Shown here in pieces: positions 58,514-64,000 of a stretch of DNA of 64,000 nt. The translations under genes and the position numbers were made by a program. This DNA comes from Hyaloscypha bicolor E (taxonomy: Eukaryota; Ascomycota; Leotiomycetes; Helotiales; Hyaloscyphaceae), in assembly GCF_002865645.1 (NCBI RefSeq), contig NW_020194628.1, positions 1,488,001-1,552,000 of the forward strand, written 5' to 3'. Every line of letters starts with the position of its first letter. The first letter of the stretch is position 1. The notes under the pieces were generated by a model, which saw only the letters and a program-made list of their open reading frames with translations, was not told where the DNA came from and made no database searches.

Positions 58514-60116
58514 ATGTCGGCCTCACCCCCAGCCAGCCGCAGTCGTGCTTCCCTCTCTTCTTCTAAATCCCAATCTCGGTCCATGGCACAACAAGACATT
58601 CCTCTCGAAACCCTCGTATCTCATCTCCTAGCGTCCAAACGCTCTTTATCATCGATTAGCACAGTATGGCGTGCGAATGAAATTGTGACGTCTGCGAGAG
58701 CTGCGCTGGAAGAGAGTGTGGTTTTGAATGCTCGGACAGGCTTCCTCAGGAGCGGCATCTCGGAGCAGGTCAAGATATTAAAGAAGGTTAGAGGAGGGAT
58801 TGAGAATATCTATAAGGAGGGACAGTGGGATTTCAAGGTATGTCGCAGCTGCATCTGCCAAGAGGAATATCAGGCTGATTAGCCCCACAGAGTGTTATTC
58901 GGACTCTAGACGCCGCGAATGCAAGACTGGAGTCTACGATGGATATATTGAGGTCTACAATGGTGGAAGCTGCATTTAGGCCTGAAAAAGAGGACCCTCG
59001 AAGTCTACTGGATTTTGTGGATGAACAGGGAGTAGAGACCATGCGAGATGCTTTGAAGGAGTCGATACGGGAGTCAAAGGTAAGATGACCGCTTAAACTT
59101 CGCCTGCCTTTCTAACACATTCCTAGGAAGCACAAACAGAATTTGACTCCTCGATATTGGCATTCGAAAATGACCTTCGTGCCCTCAAAGCCGCCATGAA
59201 GTCTTCCCCACAACCCAGCGCCTCCCAGTCACGCAACGAACTCTCTTCTACAATCCCTACACATTTGCAAAGCTTGGAGAGCCATGCCCAGGAAATGGCA
59301 GCACTTCTCGATTCCCTGGTCCGGCATTTTGACCTCTGCGTCAATGCTATCCGACATACCGAAGGAGGATACGCGGCTGTCCGGAAAGCAGCTTCATCAC
59401 AGCCGCCAGGAGCAGAAGCAGTCTCCGTCTCAGGCGTGATGAACACGGAGAATGATCCTCCCTCTGGTGAACCCATATCCGACGAAGAGAGAAGAGAAAT
59501 GCTTGATGTCTTAGAAAAGGATTCTTCGCAAGTGGACGATGTGGTCATGGAGCTCAAGGAGTATCTTGAGGAGATGGAGATGAAACATGATGCCGTCCTC
59601 GAATATGTGTCTGCGCTCACCACCACATATAACGAAATGACTGCCGCGTATCAGATTCTCGAGGGCATTGGGGCAAGATTGCCAGGGTACATAATTGCGA
59701 GCCAGGATTTCCGGATACGCTGGGAGGAAACAAAGATCAATATTGGAGAGCAGCTCAATGAACTTGAATCCATGCGGTTGTTCTACGAAAACTACCATAG
59801 CTCATATGATGGCTTGATCCTGGAAGTGTACAGGCGGAAACAATATGAAGAGAAAGTTAAGACCATCATGAAGAAGGCTATGGAGCAGATCGAGAAAGTG
59901 TACGAGGCGGATATGAAGGAGAGGGAAGGATTTAGAGTCGATGTGGGGGATTATTTACCGGTGGATCTGTGGCCAAATGTTAATGCTCCTGCGCCAAGGT
60001 GGGAGTTCGTTCTTGCTGATGGGCAAGGACAAAGCGATTCCGTGCCAGTAGTGGAGAGGGCAGTGTTCGACGCTGCTGGGAGGAGGGATCGGGGGTGCCA
60101 AAGGACAGACAGGTGA
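58514..60116 (+). CDS. atg17: autophagy scaffold protein Atg17
   Basis: Scaffold of the Atg1 kinase complex that assembles the pre-autophagosomal structure on starvation. Three exons (58514-58837, 58891-59079, 59127-60116; introns of 53 and 47 bp in phase) give 500 residues. It is nearly all helical or coiled-coil, as expected: LETLVSHLLASKRSLSSI near the start, LDFVDEQGVETMRDAL, the central MELKEYLEEMEMKHDAVL, and the C-terminal hallmark FRVDVGDYLPVDLWPNVNAP followed by PRWEF. It ends with a short low-complexity tail. The gene appears complete. Confidence 0.95.
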
Positions 60117-62190
60117 CACTGATACCCCAAAAATGAGAATATTTTTCCACATTGAGGACCAGTGCCTCTGCACAGTGCTTTTTTGGGATAACGGTACCGT
60201 CAGACGCTTTATTTTCGCGCTTTATAAGAATCAAGTGATTCGAGCAGCTCACGGGCCTTGCCTCATTTCTATGCCTTCTTGTTGATCACGTCATTATTTC
60301 AGTATTACCTCCTCTCGGTGAATTGAGCAAGCATCCATCTGGACGAGAGGAACAGTGAATGCTGCAATAACTAACCATAACAACGCATGTGACACTGGGG
60401 TTCAAGGCGGTTGAGTCGAGAAATCTTTGCTGCATGTCGCATCATCATTCTTTCACATTTTCTGGCACAATGAGAACGTCGATTGAACACCGATTAGTCA
60501 TTTCAGATGAAGAGACGTCTCGTCTGATGGAGATAGATCGTATGAAATCCGTTCTTTGAATGGCAAGCTTTCAGCTAATCATGAGATGAGAATCAAGTAA
60601 TGTATCATCTGGTCTTTGATCTCAACGGTGAATATGATTAATAAAACACATCGCTCTACCCTCATTGTTCCAAGAGTTCTGGTACAATGGATAGCTCATA
60701 CCGGAATTTTCGAGTCATTTGTCTTTTGTAATCAAGGCTTCATTGCACATCGCAGTCAACGCCGGAAATCGAACCTGAACATTGAATCATCAAGTTGATA
60801 TCATGGCTTCTTCTGAGTTGCTGTCAAGTGGATGATTTTTCTTGAGTTTTGTTGCATATTTTTTGAAATTTGCTCGCTTCATGGTCTTTCGTCCAAGCTC
60901 ACTTTGTAAATTCAGAAGGCTTGACGAGTTGAAGACCTTTTATTACTACTTCCCATACTCCCAAAATTTGTTTTCAACGCCTTTATACTTTCTCAGAACT
61001 CGAATCATAAGATCCGCCGTGAACTTCATTTTGATGACATGTGATTGATAGGGATTGTGAGTTTGGCTGGTAGCTTGGGTGGGCTGCTTGCTGATGAATC
61101 CTTGATGAAAGAGATCTGGGATGGTAGTTTGATGGGATATCGGTATTCCGTGGAAGGGGATGCTGAGAAATGGCACCTTGTGGAGTGTGAGTTTGTGAGT
61201 ATTGAATCCTGCTAACGGATGCTCCGAATGAGACTAGCAGGTGTTTCATTGACATTTACTCTTGATCTTCTGTTTAGTTGAAAGTTGTAAAAGGTGACAG
61301 GGTATACGGGTTGGGTTACTTGGGACGGCTGATGGCAGGTAGCAGTGGCAGGAGAAGAAGGTCTGAAACCCTCTGATCAGAATGTGATCTAATCTTTGCG
61401 CCGTTCTGTCATCCGTCGGGAAAACTCCGAGGTAAAGGACAAATGTGGAGTTTATTGTTCGAAAGGCCTATCTTTCCCTGCAAGCAAGTCTTGAGGTTTT
61501 CATCCCTGCCGAATCGATTTCATTCACAAGGTCGTTGAGAAACTCGACTTGAGCATCGTACAGCTCGCAGCTGCGCTAGCAAAAACACCAAAGTCCTTTT
61601 TTCTAGAAGGATACAAACCAGCACGTGTATTCCACGGCGAATACTACTTGCACACGCCCCGACGATTAGGTTCGATGGTGGCTGAGCTGTGGTGGCATTT
61701 GGCTTGCTGAAGTCTGACATAGCTGCAGATCCTTCCTATTTTGTCCATCGGGGATTTCTAAATAAAGCTGGATGATCTGCACTTCTCACCAATCTGGAAA
61801 AAAAAGTCTCCGAACTAGCTCCTACAAGTTTGGTCTTGGCACCTGCCAGTGAGAGCCAGATGTAACCTCAAGTTGCCGAAGACACGCCAGGTCACCCCAC
61901 CTTTGGGGTCGAGCCACTTTTCTCGGCCACCTCGAGAAGACAGACTATTTTGTGCATTGTACTGTACAGTACAGTCCAGCTCAAGATTGAACTCGTGCAA
62001 TACGGGTTTTCGCACTGTTACTGATGGAGTTTTCAATTTTGCATTGTTGCATCCGGCCCACGACCAAGGGAGCACATTTCAAAGATGCCGAGATGTGGTG
62101 GACGTCACCATTCGTCTCGTTCACTTCCCTCCCAAATTTGAACTTTTTTGGCCATTTCCTAAAACTTATTGATTGTCCTTGATCCTCATA
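60117..62190. other. long intergenic region, no gene seen
   Basis: About 2 kb, AT-rich. Short frames only; a short TACAG-type run lies near 61960-61980. No RNA gene was recognised. Confidence 0.45.
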
Positions 62191-62197
62191 AGATATA

Positions 62198-63103
62198 ATG
62201 CACAATGTGTTCAATTCTTCGAAAAGGAATGCCAGAATTAGCAGAATACAGTACAGAGAAGACTGCCGGGATCTGCTTCTTAGCAATGAATCACTTGGTC
62301 AGTCTCCTCGCAGCCGACTTTCACAATTCCTTCCAACAGCTCTCGTGTTAATATCTGCCATATCTACGTCGAAATTGGGAATCGACTCCCAGCCCAACTT
62401 CCAGAGTAAAGCAAATCACCAACTATTGTCAGAAAGCTCCCCAACTTGCCCATTCTGCTTTCACTGACACCCTCAAACATCAATTCTCGAAGGCGTCCCT
62501 CTTTCCTACGTCCCAACGCAATTAAACGGCTCCCTCCTCAAAGAAAACATCTTCCACCAATCTGCAAGCCCAGAAGTCGATACAACCTAGGAAGGATTCC
62601 CTCGGCGTCAACTATGGCCCGCTCATCATCTCCTCCTCTCTGGCCCCAAAGTTTGGTCTCACACACTACCAAGTAAAAATCAACCAAAAGTACGGCGGTG
62701 GCTGCCCCGCAAATGTCGAGGGACTCCATCATCTTCACTGTCTGAACCTGCTGCGTCGGAGTCTCTGGTTCAATTACGACTATCACATCCTCGGCGAAGG
62801 GACATTTAAGAACGATGAGTATATTGTGAAGTTTCACGTCTCGCATTGCTTGTATATTACTAGACAACAGTGATGTGTACAGTTGATATCGGGGTGCTGG
62901 GGCAGGTGTGGATTCGTCCTGAGGAGTCGAAGGCGTCCGTGGATTTCAATACGAGGCATATGAGTCGGGATTTTGAGACGGTTAGGAGGTGGGCAGAGGA
63001 GAGACAGATTCCAGAGATAGTGCTGGATGATGATTGGCTTCAACTGCCGGAGGAGGGGGATAGGGATTTTAAGGAGATGCCTAGAATATACCAGCACTCC
63101 TAG
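62198..63103 (+). pseudogene. UstYa-family (DUF3328) oxidase pseudogene
   Basis: UstYa-type proteins are membrane-anchored oxidases of fungal peptide and other secondary-metabolite pathways, and carry two HxxHC motifs. Both are here: HHLHC (near 62726) and HVSHC (near 62836), with the usual surroundings GVPLSYVPTQLNGSL, KINQKYGGGCPANVEGL, NYDYHILGEGTFKNDEY and TVDIGVLGQVWIRPEE. The N-terminal part with a hydrophobic stretch (FLPTALVLISAIS) is uncertain. Damage: TAG at 62588-62590 where the family has Trp (W to stop by one G-to-A change), a frame shift directly after it, and a one-base shift near 62868 (TRQQ then VMCTVD). With three lesions it should not make a full protein. It lies beside, and points toward, the laccase gene. 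Confidence 0.78.
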
Positions 63104-63438
63104 AATCGACCATTGCACACAAGTATCACAGATCATGTATTCATCAGAGCCAAATGGTAAGCTTTGAGATAAGTATACAGGAAAGAAACGGCCCTTATGC
63201 CGAGTGTAATGATTCTTGAAAATCTACACGAATAACGCTGAGAGTGTATGTGTTGCAGAAAATGGAAAAGTTAAAACGGAACAAAGAGCCTCGCGCGAAG
63301 AAATGAAGAAAAAGTCAGCGGGGCAAACTTTTCCAAACACAGGTCACCCCCGATTAAGCTTCTTTTCCTCTGAGACTGACAACAATCCATAATTACCAGA
63401 GATATCCAGAAGCTAACTCGTCTAAAATTGTTCCCAAA
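63104..63438. other. intergenic between convergent genes
   Basis: Shared 3' flanks of the UstYa relic and the laccase. Nothing else was seen. Confidence 0.5.
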
Positions 63439-64000
63439 TCACAACCCGGAATCAATCTGATCCGGGATAGTCGTGTTAGTAAACGCCGACCACTCTCTAC
63501 ATGTCTGCGCCATGATACTCGGAATCTTCAAGTTCTTGATATCAGCCGGACGTTCCAAGACCGTGAGATACAGCCCAGCAGACACATGCCAGGCGATATG
63601 GCAATGAAGTGGCCAGGCTCCCGGGTTGTCAGATGTAAGTTGGATGACAATGTAGGAGTTAGGCGGGACGACTTGGACGTCGCGACGTTGGGGATTCTTG
63701 GGGTTGGTGAGGGCTCCGTCAGGAAAATTGCCGTCGCCTGGAGCGCCGGCTGCTAGGACGAAGAAGTTATGGCCGTGTAAGTGGATGGGGTGTGGGAAGC
63801 CGGTAGGGTTGTTGATTACGAAGCGGACGGAAGAGCTGGAGCCAAAGTTGTAGACGTTCCACTGGAACAAGTCAGTATTGGGAGACAACAAGCAGGGAAT
63901 AGTACGGCTTACTTCGGGGTCAAATGGGTAAGAATTGTTTCCGCTATTCGAAAGCAGAAGAATTGGCGCGTTGTAATCACCGCGGAAAGCTACGTTGTTC
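63439..64000 (-). CDS. laccase (multicopper oxidase), 3' part, cut by window end
   Basis: C-terminal cupredoxin domain of an ascomycete laccase, a secreted copper enzyme that oxidises phenols with oxygen. The copper ligands are visible: [10 protein letters not shown] and [14 protein letters not shown] (the T1/T3 cluster HCHIAWH, with Leu as the axial residue ten positions after the Cys). The protein ends DQIDSGL; the DSGL tail is the plug typical of asco-laccases. A 51-bp intron (63862-63912) joins YPFDPE to WNVYNFG in phase. The upstream exon ([12 protein letters not shown]) continues beyond base 64000, so the N-terminal two thirds are outside the window. Confidence 0.95.
   Translation of the reverse strand, partial: NNVAFRGDYNAPILLLSNSGNNSYPFDPEVSRTIPCLLSPNTDLFQWNVYNFGSSSSVRFVINNPTGFPHPIHLHGHNFFVLAAGAPGDGNFPDGALTNPKNPQRRDVQVVPPNSYIVIQLTSDNPGAWPLHCHIAWHVSAGLYLTVLERPADIKNLKIPSIMAQTCREWSAFTNTTIPDQIDSGL

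Noticed and set aside
60616..61048. Possible small genes in the AT-rich region after Atg17
   Set aside because: Short frames without motifs, conserved starts or splice signals.

Overview
This is nuclear DNA of a filamentous ascomycete (Pezizomycotina). Genes carry many short introns (about 45 to 95 bp) with GTAAGT-like donors, CTAAC/CTGAC-like branch sites and YAG acceptors. They include lineage-typical families: Zn2Cys6 regulators, a HET-domain relic, a UstYa-type (DUF3328) relic, an asco-laccase ending in DSGL, a sulfur-controller F-box/WD40 protein and Atg17. The class is probably Leotiomycetes, but that is an impression and not a measurement. There are no bacterial-style operons; genes stand alone on both strands.

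Layout. 0.8-2.6 kb: a broken Zn2Cys6 regulator. 3.3-4.5 kb: a secreted GH16 beta-glucanase. 5.8-6.4 kb: an RNase T1-type ribonuclease. 6.7-8.5 kb: a cytochrome P450. 8.7-9.1 kb: a small unknown protein. 9.9-11.5 kb: a HET relic and a decayed coiled-coil gene. 12.2-13.6 kb: a sialidase-fold (Asp-box) protein. 14.4-20.2 kb is a housekeeping block: chaperonin CCT8, a divergent HMG-box Nhp10-like protein, and a DUF155/Rmd1-type membrane protein. 21.1-22.7 kb: an alcohol-acetyltransferase-like enzyme. 23.2-27.7 kb: a 1457-residue zinc-finger protein whose stop codon lies inside a long hairpin. 27.7-31.4 kb is a repeat and relic island holding that hairpin, a 415-bp inverted-repeat element and two decayed genes. 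31.6-35.5 kb: two disordered fungal proteins. 38.3-40.5 kb: an intact five-exon Zn2Cys6 regulator. 40.9-44.0 kb: an endonuclease/exonuclease/phosphatase protein and a divergent PNGase A-like secreted amidase. 46.0-46.7 kb: an unknown acidic protein. 48.0-50.2 kb: a sconB/scon-2/Met30-type F-box WD40 protein. 52.9-53.3 kb: a NIF3/YqfO-type small protein. 54.2-56.2 kb: a Baeyer-Villiger-type flavin monooxygenase with broken splicing. 56.5-57.2 kb: a conserved unknown. 58.5-60.1 kb: Atg17. 62.2-63.1 kb: a UstYa pseudogene. 63.4 kb to the end: the 3' end of a laccase.

The intact genes cover protein folding, chromatin, autophagy and sulfur regulation, interleaved with secreted or secondary-metabolism enzymes (GH16, P450, acyltransferase, monooxygenase, UstYa, laccase). 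I see no complete biosynthetic cluster: the monooxygenase and the UstYa gene are damaged. The clearest pattern beyond ordinary genes is the number of relics. Their premature stops are mostly what C:G to T:A transitions would make (CAA/CAG to TAA/TAG, TGG to TAG/TGA), as expected from repeat-induced point mutation or ordinary transition decay. I did not find a convincing undescribed system; the most unusual structures are the hairpin at the zinc-finger stop codon and the inverted-repeat element beside it.

Exon limits were worked out by reading splice sites and checking reading phase by hand. Family names rest on recognised motifs and not on a database search.
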